This document shows positions 34,604 to 43,817 of a stretch of 64,000 nt of DNA, piece after piece. The number at the start of each line of letters is the position of its first letter. Positions within the stretch are counted from its first letter, which is position 1. A program made the position numbers and the translations under genes. The DNA lies in NCBI GenBank assembly GCA_020634565.1, contig JACKBN010000004.1:62001-126000 (forward strand), written 5' to 3'. The DNA is from Ardenticatenaceae bacterium (lineage in GTDB: Bacteria > Chloroflexota > Anaerolineae > Promineifilales > Promineifilaceae). The notes beneath the pieces are model-generated. The model did no database searches. It saw only the letters and a list, made by a program, of their open reading frames with translations, and was not told the DNA's origin.

Positions 34604-35995
34604 TTATCGTTCAATAAGGGTTATCAACAATTTGCCTTTTGGGCGCAGGGTGATGAGCGGTTCGAGTTCCACTTTTGTGCCGGGCACTAAGGACAGCCGG
34701 TAACGCTGCACAATGCTGGCCAGCAGCAAAATGGCTTCTGTCATGGCAAAGCTGTTGCCGATGCATTGGCGCGGCCCGCCGCCAAATGGCAGATAGGCAA
34801 AACGTGGCCGTTCTGCTTTTTGCTCCGGGGTAAACCGCTGCGGATCAAAGCACTCGGGCGCATCCCAAAATTCCGGATGGCGGTGGGTGACATACGGACT
34901 CATGGTGACGACAGCGTTTTTAGGCACGTAGTAGCCGCCCACTTCATCTTCCTCGTTGCCCCAGCGGGCGATGGCGTAGGCGGGCGGGTAAAGCCGCATG
35001 CTTTCTTCGATGACCATGGTGGTGTAGGTGAGAGTGGGCACGTCGTCGATGGTGGGCAAACGGCCGTTCAACACCCCATCTACCTCCGCTTCCAATTCCG
35101 CCAAAACCTCCGGGTGTTCGGACAGCAAATAGAAAGTCCAGGCCAGGGAAACGGCCGTTGTTTCGTGCCCGGCCAGCATGATAGTCATCACCTCGTCGTG
35201 CAGTTGCTGGTCGCTCATGCCTTCGCCGGTCTCTTCATCGCGGGCGGCCATGAGCATGCCCAGCAAATCCTCGGCTTCCAGCCCCGATTGGCGCCGCTCC
35301 TGAATGATGCCGTGCACGATGTCGGTGAGAACGGCCGTATGTTTGTTCACCCGCCGCGTGCTGGGCAAGAAGGGAATCTTCAGGCCAATGTCGGCAAAAG
35401 GAATGCTGGTGAGGTGGGCGATCTCCTCGTTGACGGCCGAAAATGCGTCGCCTACTGTGTCTGCTTCGCGGGTTAAATCAATGCTGAACAGCGTTTTGCC
35501 CACAATTTCCAGCGTCAGGTGCATCATGGCTTCGTTGATGTCGAGGGGACGGCCGTCTTTGGCGATTGTGTGCCAGTTTTGCAGCATGGTGTCGGTGGCG
35601 GCGGTCATTGTTGTGGAAAAATCAGCGATGCGTTTGCGGTGAAAGGCGGGTGCCGCTAGGCGTCGCTGCCGCCGCCAAAAGTCGCCGTCGCTGGTGAGCA
35701 GGCCATTGCCCACCACGGGCCGCAGCAGCGCCAGCGACGGGTGCGGCATTTTGGTGTAGTTGCGGTTGTTGTCCTGCAAAATGTGCTTGTTGTGGTCGGG
35801 ATGGAAGAACAGGTAGCCATAAAAGTTGAGCGCGGCGCGGAAGCGAATGGCGTCGCCGTATTCGCGGAACATCTGCATCATGGCCATGAGCGGCTCTTCT
35901 TGAAACTGTTTGAGGACGCCCTGGGGCCAACTGCCCATCGGGCCGGGCGGATGCGGCAGGTGTGCCTGCCGGGTGGTTGTGGGTGCGGTTGTCAT
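34604..35995 (-). CDS. Cytochrome P450
   Basis: The 463-residue soluble protein has all the key P450 motifs. These are the I-helix oxygen-binding AGHETT (about 270), the K-helix ESMRLYPP (ExxR), and the heme loop FGGGPRQCIGNSFAM with C411 as iron ligand. It resembles class CYP102/CYP110-like bacterial P450s that oxidise fatty acids or terpenoids. No ferredoxin or reductase partner gene lies nearby, so electrons must come from elsewhere. It stands alone between the lipoprotein pair and the ThuA gene. Confidence 0.93.
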   Translation of the reverse strand: MTTAPTTTRQAHLPHPPGPMGSWPQGVLKQFQEEPLMAMMQMFREYGDAIRFRAALNFYGYLFFHPDHNKHILQDNNRNYTKMPHPSLALLRPVVGNGLLTSDGDFWRRQRRLAAPAFHRKRIADFSTTMTAATDTMLQNWHTIAKDGRPLDINEAMMHLTLEIVGKTLFSIDLTREADTVGDAFSAVNEEIAHLTSIPFADIGLKIPFLPSTRRVNKHTAVLTDIVHGIIQERRQSGLEAEDLLGMLMAARDEETGEGMSDQQLHDEVMTIMLAGHETTAVSLAWTFYLLSEHPEVLAELEAEVDGVLNGRLPTIDDVPTLTYTTMVIEESMRLYPPAYAIARWGNEEDEVGGYYVPKNAVVTMSPYVTHRHPEFWDAPECFDPQRFTPEQKAERPRFAYLPFGGGPRQCIGNSFAMTEAILLLASIVQRYRLSLVPGTKVELEPLITLRPKGKLLITLIER

Positions 35996-36180
35996 CGGTT
36001 TACTCCAGTTGTTTGCTTAGCAAGTTGTGAACTATTTCACAAGATGATTTTAGCAAACGGCTGGGAGCGGTGTCAAGGTGGGGAACGGCCGTCTTAAATC
36101 AGCTCTTATGCGCCGAAGATTGGGCCATTTTCTGCGTTACACAAGTTGCGAAGCCGTTAAGCAAAATGGCCCAATCTCAT

Positions 36181-37011
36181 CTAGTCGGATTGGATGGTGG
36201 GCAGGAACGTGTGGTTGGTCAGGTCAACCCCTGCCGCATACAAAATGCCCCCGAGCAAATGCTTTTGAAAGAGCGGTTCACTGTAGCTGGCTTCGGTATG
36301 GCCCAGAGCGGTGTAAAAGGAACGGCCGTTGTCAAATTCGTGGTACCAGGCGAGGGGATGAGGCTTGCCCATCGTGCCACCGCTGTAGCTGGTTTCGTCG
36401 ATGGTGAGCAGGACGTTGACATTGCCACTGGGATTGGAGGTGAAGTTGTACCATTCGTCGGTGCGGGTCCAGGGGGAGGGCAGGCCCAGCGTGGCCAGAT
36501 GGGTGCCATCTGCCACGTTTAGCTTCGCAGTTTGGATGGCGGGATGGTCGGCAAAATAGGTGCCGACGAGTTGACCGTACCAGGCCCAGCCATATTCGGT
36601 GTCGCTGGCGCTGTGGACGCCCACAAAGCCGTTGCCATTCTGGATAAAACGCTCCATGGCACCCTGCTGGGCGGCGTCTAAAACATCGCCGGAGGTGTTG
36701 AGGAAGATGATGACGGCGTACGGCGCCAGGCCGGAATCGGTGAAGCGGGCGGCATCTTCGGTGGCGTCTACGCTAAAGCCATGCTGGTTACCCAGGGCTT
36801 GAATGGTGGCAATGCCTGTGTCGATGGCGCTGTGTCGGTAGCCAGCAGTTTTGCTAAAAACCAGAACGTTGAACATGGTGCTCTCCTGTGCTTGTGATGC
36901 GGCGAGGGTGGTGCAGGCGGCAACGGCCGTTGCCATCACCACGCCTAAAATAACGATCCACAAGCTGCGTTTGCCAGAAATAATGCTGCCCCTTTTGCTG
37001 TTTACCGCCAT
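36181..37011 (-). CDS. ThuA-domain secreted protein
   Basis: This protein of about 276 residues has an N-terminal hydrophobic segment (LWIVILGVVMATAVAAC) that could be a signal or lipoprotein anchor. A ThuA domain, a class I glutamine-amidotransferase-like fold, follows: VLVFSKTAGYRHSAID, QNGNGFVGVHSASDTEY, HPLAWYHEFDNGRSFYTALGH. ThuA proteins act in trehalose or other sugar utilisation. The protein ends HTFLPTIQSD. A longer start at 37053 lies inside a palindromic operator, so 37011 is preferred. The gene is divergent from a ribbon-helix-helix regulator. Confidence 0.8.
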   Translation of the reverse strand: MAVNSKRGSIISGKRSLWIVILGVVMATAVAACTTLAASQAQESTMFNVLVFSKTAGYRHSAIDTGIATIQALGNQHGFSVDATEDAARFTDSGLAPYAVIIFLNTSGDVLDAAQQGAMERFIQNGNGFVGVHSASDTEYGWAWYGQLVGTYFADHPAIQTAKLNVADGTHLATLGLPSPWTRTDEWYNFTSNPSGNVNVLLTIDETSYSGGTMGKPHPLAWYHEFDNGRSFYTALGHTEASYSEPLFQKHLLGGILYAAGVDLTNHTFLPTIQSD

Positions 37012-37049
37012 TCTAACAAAAATAAACGCATCATCATACCTTCTGAAGA

Positions 37050-37065
37050 CCATCCATTTGGATGG
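37050..37065. promoter_or_regulatory. Palindromic operator, proximal to ThuA gene
   Basis: CCATCCATTTGGATGG is an inverted repeat with 7-base arms and a 2-base centre (TT). It is the exact reverse complement of the site at 37123-37138. It overlaps the upstream candidate ThuA start, so a bound repressor would block leftward expression. Confidence 0.65.
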
Positions 37066-37084
37066 TTAATGGATGTTTTAGGGC

Positions 37085-37138
37085 TTGACACATGGCTTGA
37101 ATTGCGTAGAATACTCCTTATGCCATCCAAATGGATGG
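37085..37138 (+). promoter_or_regulatory. Promoter and operator of ribbon-helix-helix regulator gene
   Basis: TTGACA (37085-37090) and TAGAAT (37107-37112) are 16 bases apart. CCATCCAAATGGATGG (37123-37138) overlaps the expected start of transcription and precedes the regulator gene by 24 bases. This is a classic position for autorepression. Confidence 0.7.
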
Positions 37139-37162
37139 TAAATAGATGATGGAGAGATAAAA

Positions 37163-37549
37163 ATGGCAGATAGCGAAAAAATTACAATTAACATGAGCGT
37201 GGTGGATTTGGGTAAGATCGATTTGCTAGTAGAAGAAGGTTTTTACTCGAATCGTACCGATTTTATTCGCACGGGGATTCGTAACCAGCTGGACAAACAT
37301 GTGGAGGAAGTGAAGCAAACGGTGACGCGCAAGACGATGGCGGTGGGGGTGGTGAATTACGACCGTTCCTATCTAGAAAAACGGCGCGATGCCGGGGAGA
37401 AGGTGTCGATTTGGGTGGTGGGCAGTGTGATTATTGCCGATGATGTATCGGCTGAACTGGCGCTGGATACGATTGAATCGATCAAGGTGTACGGCGTGTT
37501 TAAGGCCAGTGAGAAAGTGAAAAATGTGCTGGCGAGCCGTATTTTATAA
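37163..37549 (+). CDS. Ribbon-helix-helix (CopG-type) transcriptional regulator
   Basis: The 128-residue protein starts with a MetJ/Arc-type DNA-binding unit (KITINMSVVDLGKIDLLVEEGFYSNRTDFI) of the kind found in CopG/NikR. A C-terminal domain of about 80 residues follows, with VGVVNYDRSYLEKRRDAGEK and a strand-rich tail. No NikR nickel-binding His/Cys set is visible. Two identical palindromes of inverse orientation flank its promoter and the divergent ThuA gene. It probably represses both. The effector is unknown. Confidence 0.82.
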   Translation: MADSEKITINMSVVDLGKIDLLVEEGFYSNRTDFIRTGIRNQLDKHVEEVKQTVTRKTMAVGVVNYDRSYLEKRRDAGEKVSIWVVGSVIIADDVSAELALDTIESIKVYGVFKASEKVKNVLASRIL

Positions 37550-37578
37550 CGTAACAATTCCTCAAAGAGATGCAAATA

Positions 37579-38625
37579 ATGAGTAACACATACACAATTC
37601 GCGAGTTAAAGATTGCCGAAGCCACTGAAGATACATTTGTGGCGTTGCATCGGTTTGAAGACCAAATGCGTGCCGAGCGCCTGCCGGACGATCCTCCCCG
37701 GTCACTGGAGGCGGCGAAAGCCAATTGGCTTTCGATTCCACCTTTTGTGCAGGTGCATATGTGGCTGGTGTGGGATGCTGGGGAAACGGCCGTTATTGCC
37801 CGAGGCCTCATCGCCTATACAGAAAGTGACGATAATCGGCATTTGGGCCAAGTGGCTGTCGAGGTGCTGCCGGCTCACCGACAGCAGGGGCTAGCATGTC
37901 AGTTACTGGCTTTGATTGTGCAGGTGGCCGAGGCGCAGGAGCGTCGCTTGCTGATAGGGAATACAAACGGCCGTGTGCCCGCCGGGGATGCGTTTATGAA
38001 GCGATTGGGTGGCAGTCGGGGTGTGGCCACCCATATAAACCAGTTGGCTTTGACTGAATTGGATCAGGACTTAATGAACAGCTGGCTGCAAAGGGGTCAG
38101 AAGCAATCGGCCGAATTTGAGCTGGGTCTGTGGACGGGGCCATACCCGGAAGCGCAGCTGGACGAAATTGCAGCTCTGCATGAGGTGATGAATCAGCAGC
38201 CTTATGATGATCTGGATGTAGAAGATTTTCATATTACAGGTGAGCAATTGCGCCAGATTGAAGCAAATCTGGCGGCTCAGCATATTGAGCGGTGGACATT
38301 TTACGTGCAGGAACGGGCGACAAAGAAGTTGGCTGGTTATACAGAATTGACGTTTGTACCTGATCGCCTAGCGATGGCTAACCAGGGTGACACGGGGGTG
38401 TTTCCTGAGTTTCGTGGACGAGGGTTAGGGCGTTGGTTAAAGGCGGCGATGTTGGCAAAGGTTTTGGCAGAACGGCCGTCTGTTCAATTTGTACGCACTG
38501 GTAATGCTGATTCCAATGCGGCCATGCTCAAAATTAATCGGGAGATGGGATTTCGGCCGTATATGTCACAAACCATCTGGCAAATCGAGACAGCGAAAGT
38601 AAAAGCGTATTTGGAGGGGAAATAG
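37579..38625 (+). CDS. Double-domain GNAT acetyltransferase
   Basis: The protein is about 348 residues from the ATG at 37579, which has an AAAGAGA site eight bases upstream. It contains two GNAT folds. The first (about 50-160) has VEVLPAHRQQGLACQLLALIV; the second (about 200-345) has PEFRGRGLGRWLKAAMLAKV, a good acetyl-CoA loop, and MLKINREMGFRPY. The tandem arrangement is like mycothiol synthase and similar enzymes. The substrate is unknown. The gene ends in TAG fused to a stuttering repeat. Confidence 0.82.
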   Translation: MSNTYTIRELKIAEATEDTFVALHRFEDQMRAERLPDDPPRSLEAAKANWLSIPPFVQVHMWLVWDAGETAVIARGLIAYTESDDNRHLGQVAVEVLPAHRQQGLACQLLALIVQVAEAQERRLLIGNTNGRVPAGDAFMKRLGGSRGVATHINQLALTELDQDLMNSWLQRGQKQSAEFELGLWTGPYPEAQLDEIAALHEVMNQQPYDDLDVEDFHITGEQLRQIEANLAAQHIERWTFYVQERATKKLAGYTELTFVPDRLAMANQGDTGVFPEFRGRGLGRWLKAAMLAKVLAERPSVQFVRTGNADSNAAMLKINREMGFRPYMSQTIWQIETAKVKAYLEGK

Positions 38626-38692
38626 GACGCAGATTAACGCGGATGAACGCTGATCGAACAAAAATCTGCGTCATCCGCGTTTATCCGCGTCC
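38625..38692. repeat. Stuttering inverted repeat, family 1 copy B
   Basis: GGACGCAGATTAACGCGGAT and more units pair with ATCCGCGTTTATCCGCGTCC around an A-rich centre. It lies between the convergent GNAT and aldehyde dehydrogenase genes and could serve as a terminator for both. Confidence 0.8.
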
Positions 38693-38700
38693 CAAATTTT

Positions 38701-40218
38701 TTAATCGCCGAAGCTGATGCCTTGGGCCAGTGGCAAATCTTTGGACCAGTTAATGGTGTTGGTTTGACGGCGCATGTACCCTTTCCAGGCGTCGGAGCCG
38801 GATTCGCGGCCGCCGCCGGTCTCTTTTTCGCCGCCAAAGGCACCACCAATCTCCGCGCCGGAAGTGCCGATGTTGACGTTGGCAATGCCGCAATCGGAGC
38901 CGCCGACGGAGAGGAACGCCTCGGCAGTGCGGATGGAGTCGGTGAAAATGGCGCTGGAGAGTCCTTGGGGCACGCCGTTGTGAATCTGTAGCGCTTCCTC
39001 AATTGTTTCATATTCCAAAATGTACAAAATCGGAGCAAACGTTTCCTCGCGCACAATTTCGGTTTGGGCAGGCATTTTGACGATGGTCGGTTCCACAAAC
39101 TGCGGGCCAATGTCTGGCAGGGTGTTGCCGCCCACGACGATTTCGCCGCCTTCGCTTTGGGCTCGAGCCAGGGCGCGCTGCATGATGGTTACGGCCGTTC
39201 CCGTGCTCAACGGTCCCATCAAGGTGCCTTCTACCAGCGGATCGCCAATTTTCACTTGCTTGTAAGCGTTGGCCAGCCGGTTGGTCAGCTCGGCGGCGAT
39301 GGATTGGTGAACGATGATGCGTCGGGTGCTGGTACAGCGCTGTCCGGCGGTGCCCACCGCGCCAAAGAGGATGCCGCGCGTGGCCAAATCCAGGTCTGCG
39401 TCGGGGGCGACGATGATGGCGTTATTGCCGCCCAGCTCCAAAATGGTGCGGCCAAAGCGGCGGGCCACCGTCTCGCTGACGATGCGTCCGGTGCGGATGG
39501 AGCCGGTGAAGGAGACGAGCGGCAGGCGGTCGTCGTTGGTCATCAGCTCGCCCACCTCGCGTGCGCCAACGGTGAGGTTGAACACGCCGCTGACGCCGTG
39601 GTCGGCCATCACCTGGTTGGCGATGTGCTGGATAGCAACGGCCGTTAACGGCACCAATTCCGACGGCTTCCAGATGACGGTATCGCCACAGACGGCGGCC
39701 AGGGCAGCATTCCAACTCCAAACGGCCGCAGGGAAGTTGAAGGCGGTAATCACAGCCATCGGCCCCAGCGGATGCCACTGCTCGTACATGCGGTGGCCAG
39801 GTCGCTCGGAATGCATCGTCAGGCCGTACAGCTGACGCGACAAGCCGACGGCAAAGTCGCAAATGTCGATCATTTCCTGCACTTCGCCAATGCCTTCGGC
39901 CCGAATTTTGCCCATCTCCAGGCTGACCAGTTCACCCAGCGGTTCCAAATTGTCGCGCAGGGCGTTGCCCAGGTCGCGCACCAGTTGGCCGCGTTGGGGG
40001 GCGGGGGTGCTGCGCCAGGTTGTAAAGGCGTCCTGGGCGTTTTGCACGGTTTGGTTGTAGGTGGCGGTTGTAGACGGCCGTACGCTGGCAATCGCTTCAC
40101 CTGTGGTGGGGTTATAAGAGACAATGGGTTCGGCATCGGACTCTAGCCACTCATCTGGCCCTGAACAGACGCCGCTGTTCAGAGGCTGAAGCTTTAATTT
40201 TTCTAGAATTGCTTTCAT
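38701..40218 (-). CDS. Aldehyde dehydrogenase, ALDH7/antiquitin type
   Basis: The 505-residue protein has the aldehyde dehydrogenase core: TAFNFP (N161), SFTGSIRTGR, ELGGNNAIIV with E261, and GQRCTSTRR with C295 as nucleophile. The QRC-T-STRR form and NNAIIV are typical of the ALDH7 (alpha-aminoadipic semialdehyde/piperideine-6-carboxylate dehydrogenase) group of lysine catabolism. Its start overlaps the stop of an amino-acid permease gene by four bases, so uptake and oxidation of an amino acid are likely linked. Exact substrate assignment is an inference. Confidence 0.88.
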   Translation of the reverse strand: MKAILEKLKLQPLNSGVCSGPDEWLESDAEPIVSYNPTTGEAIASVRPSTTATYNQTVQNAQDAFTTWRSTPAPQRGQLVRDLGNALRDNLEPLGELVSLEMGKIRAEGIGEVQEMIDICDFAVGLSRQLYGLTMHSERPGHRMYEQWHPLGPMAVITAFNFPAAVWSWNAALAAVCGDTVIWKPSELVPLTAVAIQHIANQVMADHGVSGVFNLTVGAREVGELMTNDDRLPLVSFTGSIRTGRIVSETVARRFGRTILELGGNNAIIVAPDADLDLATRGILFGAVGTAGQRCTSTRRIIVHQSIAAELTNRLANAYKQVKIGDPLVEGTLMGPLSTGTAVTIMQRALARAQSEGGEIVVGGNTLPDIGPQFVEPTIVKMPAQTEIVREETFAPILYILEYETIEEALQIHNGVPQGLSSAIFTDSIRTAEAFLSVGGSDCGIANVNIGTSGAEIGGAFGGEKETGGGRESGSDAWKGYMRRQTNTINWSKDLPLAQGISFGD

Positions 40219-42695
40219 TCTTCTGATTCTCCATCTGACGAAGGCACTTGATCTGGATCAAGCGCTTCTTTGGTTGCTTCGCCCTCATTGTCGCGCTTCA
40301 TGTTGGAGGGGATTTTGACCATCATTTGCTTCTTCCCATCCGCGACGGCAACAACGGTTTCTACATTGATATCTTTGGAGATTAAGCCAAAGTCTTGCAA
40401 TGTCCAAATAGTGGTGATGCGATCGCTCAAATTCGGCCACTGGTCTTTGGCCCAAAGATAACGACGACGGCTAAACTGCCAGATGTCTTCAGGCTGAATT
40501 TTGGGCGAGTAAGCGCAGAACTCACGCCAGATTTCTTTGGCATCGGTTTGGGGGAAGAGGATGTTGAGCATGGCTTTTTGCACGGCGGCTGCGTCCCGGC
40601 CGTGCTCTTCTGACACCCAATTGATGTAATAGTTGTGGATAAAGGTGAAGATACCAAAATGGGAATAGGTTTCTACATCGCGCAAAATGCGTTCACGCTG
40701 AGCATAGGCGGCTGCATAGGTTTCTTCGAGTTCCACACTTGGCTCTTCAATGCGCTCATGATGCTCATGGTCTTGCGTGTACAGGTGTGTATCGAGCTTG
40801 TACAGGTAACAGATGAGCTGCCGAATCCGATCTGGCCCAACATTAAATTTGGCAAAAGTGCCTTCGTGAATCATATCTTCAACCGCATCAACAATACCGC
40901 GCTGGCGGGCCTCGTCGTGGGCTCGCATTAGCCCCATTTGGTTTTCTGAGGTGTTAGGCAGCAGGGGTGAAGACGGCCGTACCGCTATGTCAGACAGCTT
41001 CTTGAACCCACCATTGGCAATGAATAGCTGTAGGGCGGTAATAATCACGCCAAAAATAACGATCACGACGAGCGCATCGGTTTTTTGGGTAATGAGCACA
41101 ATCAACATTAAATAGCTGGCGATCATGCCACGCAAACCGGCAAACTTCAACGATTTGGCCTCGCTGGAACCAGGCTCTATGCCGCGTTCAAGCATCGCTT
41201 CTTCCCGCACAAAAAAGACCGTGGTGCTGGTAATGACAAAGGCGCTAACAAAGCCGAAAGCGTAGTAGGATTCCACAATGACCACTTCCCGAATGATGGG
41301 AATCAGGATGGCAGAAACACCCCAAATCACGGCAATGCCAAGACGGTCATCAGAAAACACGCCGGGTAAACGACCTAAACGGGCCGCATTGGCCGCAACG
41401 GCCGCTCCGCCCACATAGCCACCTCCCTGAGCCAACAGCAAAATGATGGCCAGTAACGTTCCCGCCACCACCAGGAAAATCTGCCCCGTGGTGCCATTGG
41501 TCGCGTTTTCCAACTGGCGCGTCACTGCCAGGTCATAAGCCACTTCATCGATGAACTCTCCTCGGGAAAGGCCCGCAAAATCATCGGATTCGATGACTGC
41601 TTCCCCCAGCAGTTCTTCTTCGGCACGTTCAGCAAAGCGCAGATCATAAAGCGCGCCAGCCTCATCCCGGTCCTGTGTCGAAACGACAATATCATTCTCA
41701 GTCACACCGTTGCCAAAGGTTTGGGCGGCAATAATTTCGTATTCGATGAGCAGCGTGCTGTAGCCTTCTGTGGCTGGAATTCGCCACTGTTGGGCCGCGT
41801 ACAGCTGCACAATGCCAGTGCCGATCAAGAAGAAGGCGGCGAGGGACAAGGAGGTGTTAATCACTTTCCATTTGGGACGGGCCGCATGTTTACCGCTGGC
41901 GGGAATTACTTCGTAGCCAGAGAAACCCAACATGGCGCTGGACATGGAGCGGAAAAATAGTTGGAAGAAGGCAACGGTGGTAATGGCGGCCATATCTTGC
42001 TGGGCACGAACGACATGTTCAACAACGCCGTTGAGCTCTAACCGGCTGACGATGCCTTCTGTGAGGAAGGCCCAACCGGGGTTGGCCATGGCCGTGCCCC
42101 CGACGATGGCCAGCGCGCCAATGGTAAACAGGGTAAATGCGCCACCACCAATCAGGAAAAGCGGTACGGCGCGTTTGGGTCCCAAAGCAACCAGCACCAC
42201 CATGATGAAGAAGGCAAACAGCTCTGCCAGAACAATCCGGTAGGGGGCCAGCTCCGGCAAAATTAGCATGGTCACATCAGAGGCTGAAATGGAGCTAATG
42301 ATGATGGTGAGAACGGCATCCAGGAAGAACAGGCTGGTGCCAATCCAGGAGAGCCAGCGCATTTTTGGGGGACCAATGGCTTCTACCAGTGGCCCGCTGC
42401 CACCTGCATTGGGCCGCAGGTAAGCGCCCGCTTTGTAAGCCGGCACAATACCTAGCAGCAGCAGTGCAGACAAGACAATAAAGGCCATAATGGCAATCTC
42501 ATGATGTCCTTCTGCGCCGTGAATGGCTAACAAAGTTTGATACGCAGCAACGCTAAAAGCGTCGGCGGCAATTTCGAATATAAGGGCTAAAACACCTAAC
42601 CCTGTACCACCCAACAGCAAGCCTTCTACCATCAATTTAGGTAATTGACGACGGGCTTCCCTGTTTTCTTGGGGGTCTACGTAACCTTTAAACAT
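40215..42695 (-). CDS. APC-superfamily permease with long C-terminal domain
   Basis: The protein is about 826 residues; the ATG at 42695 has a GGAGGTCA site. It has some twelve hydrophobic helices of the amino acid-polyamine-organocation type (GGSGPLVEAIGP, SAMLGFSGYEVIPASG). Helices in the middle are separated by an unusually long soluble insert of about 90 residues (from EYEIIAAQTFGNG to RQLENATNG). The last 200 or so residues are soluble and charged, with no membrane segment. The tail may be regulatory. It is coupled to an ALDH7-type gene, which suggests import of an amino acid for oxidation. Confidence 0.75.
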   Translation of the reverse strand: MFKGYVDPQENREARRQLPKLMVEGLLLGGTGLGVLALIFEIAADAFSVAAYQTLLAIHGAEGHHEIAIMAFIVLSALLLLGIVPAYKAGAYLRPNAGGSGPLVEAIGPPKMRWLSWIGTSLFFLDAVLTIIISSISASDVTMLILPELAPYRIVLAELFAFFIMVVLVALGPKRAVPLFLIGGGAFTLFTIGALAIVGGTAMANPGWAFLTEGIVSRLELNGVVEHVVRAQQDMAAITTVAFFQLFFRSMSSAMLGFSGYEVIPASGKHAARPKWKVINTSLSLAAFFLIGTGIVQLYAAQQWRIPATEGYSTLLIEYEIIAAQTFGNGVTENDIVVSTQDRDEAGALYDLRFAERAEEELLGEAVIESDDFAGLSRGEFIDEVAYDLAVTRQLENATNGTTGQIFLVVAGTLLAIILLLAQGGGYVGGAAVAANAARLGRLPGVFSDDRLGIAVIWGVSAILIPIIREVVIVESYYAFGFVSAFVITSTTVFFVREEAMLERGIEPGSSEAKSLKFAGLRGMIASYLMLIVLITQKTDALVVIVIFGVIITALQLFIANGGFKKLSDIAVRPSSPLLPNTSENQMGLMRAHDEARQRGIVDAVEDMIHEGTFAKFNVGPDRIRQLICYLYKLDTHLYTQDHEHHERIEEPSVELEETYAAAYAQRERILRDVETYSHFGIFTFIHNYYINWVSEEHGRDAAAVQKAMLNILFPQTDAKEIWREFCAYSPKIQPEDIWQFSRRRYLWAKDQWPNLSDRITTIWTLQDFGLISKDINVETVVAVADGKKQMMVKIPSNMKRDNEGEATKEALDPDQVPSSDGESEE

Positions 42696-42971
42696 AATGC
42701 TTCTGACCTCCGGGTAATTGGTAGGTGCGAATCCCATTTAAAAAGATGGTTCAGATCTACTTTTACCTTCCTAAATGCATTAACTGTGGTAAATGCTTTT
42801 ATGCAGCATTTATCGTTGTCTACGATTATGCACCAAATGTTCACCTAAATCGCGGCAAGCGGCTTTATATGGTGGTTTTTTAAGCCAATGAGCGACAAGA
42901 GATTCTACTCATGAATTAAATTTGGTCTAGTATTTTTAAGGCTTTTGTCGATCGGAAGAGCCAAATATCAG

Positions 42972-43817
42972 CTACGGTCTGGGTATTGGGGTGTTTGTGG
43001 GCGTGTTGGTAGGAATGGGTGTAGCGGCAAACGTATTGGTGGCGGTTGGCGGGGGTGTTGGACTGGGCAGCGGGGTCATGGTGCCGGTGGGAATGGGGGT
43101 GTTTGTGGGCTGGGGTGTGGCGGTTGGCGCCTGTGTCGGCGTGGCAGATGGCATGGGGGTTGGGCTAGACAGTGGCGTCATGGTGCTGGTAGGTTGAGGG
43201 ATTGGGGTTGGCGTGTTGGTGGGTTGGGGTGGCTGTGATGTGGCGGTATTGGTAGGAGTAGGTTGTGTTTGGGTGGCAACGGCCGTTGGCGTGCTGCTAG
43301 GGATCTGCGTGGTGGTCGGGCTGGGTGTGGTTGTGTTGGCGGGCGTGATGGTGGGAGTGGGTACGGCCGTTTCCGTCTTAGTCGGCGTGGGTGAAGTAGT
43401 GGCTGTGGGCGGAACCTCGGTAGGGCTGGCTACGGAACTGATTGTGGCTGTCGGCGTGCTGGATGGCGTGGCGGTCGGGGGGAAGGGAATAATCTCATCG
43501 GGCGTTTCGGCGGGAATCGTTTCCCGTAAATTCACCAGATCCTCTTCCGAAGCAGCCGCGATGGTGGGATCCAACGGAGCGAACTCGAAATCAAAATGGT
43601 CTCCGTAATCGGCCGTGGATTGGGCCAATATGCTGGTGTTGAGTAAGCGCAACGGCCGTAAATTAAGCCCCAGCCACATGGATGAAAAAATGCAGGCGAA
43701 GTTAATCAGCAGCGCCATGAGCAGTAAGGCATACATGTTGCGCCGGGCAATGGTGGGCGGCTGGGCCTGTGCCGGTTCCGGTGGGCGCTTGGGGGGAACA
43801 ACGGGAGAAAGACGCAT
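42972..43817 (-). CDS. Membrane-anchored protein with Thr/Pro-rich low-complexity tail
   Basis: The 281-residue protein has one membrane helix (MYALLLMALLINFACIFSSMW) and a short charged segment. About 170 residues follow consisting almost entirely of Thr, Pro, Ser, Ala and Asn in TPTP/PTNTPT-like repeats, probably an extended cell-wall-spanning stalk. It starts inside the TGATG overlap with the histidine kinase stop, so the two are translationally coupled. No adhesive or enzymatic domain is seen. The tail may be a signalling or anchoring stalk tied to the kinase. Confidence 0.65.
   Translation of the reverse strand: MRLSPVVPPKRPPEPAQAQPPTIARRNMYALLLMALLINFACIFSSMWLGLNLRPLRLLNTSILAQSTADYGDHFDFEFAPLDPTIAAASEEDLVNLRETIPAETPDEIIPFPPTATPSSTPTATISSVASPTEVPPTATTSPTPTKTETAVPTPTITPANTTTPSPTTTQIPSSTPTAVATQTQPTPTNTATSQPPQPTNTPTPIPQPTSTMTPLSSPTPMPSATPTQAPTATPQPTNTPIPTGTMTPLPSPTPPPTATNTFAATPIPTNTPTNTPIPRP

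Noticed and set aside
42738..42971. tRNA or small RNA in an AT-rich gap between the APC permease and the PT-rich protein
   Set aside because: No cloverleaf arms, T-loop sequence or hairpin plus T run could be made out. I see nothing I can name there.
42991..43608. Plus-strand frames rich in Gly and Val opposite the PT-rich gene
   Set aside because: They are shadows of the low-complexity Thr/Pro codons on the minus strand. The minus-strand frame has a membrane helix and is coupled to the kinase.
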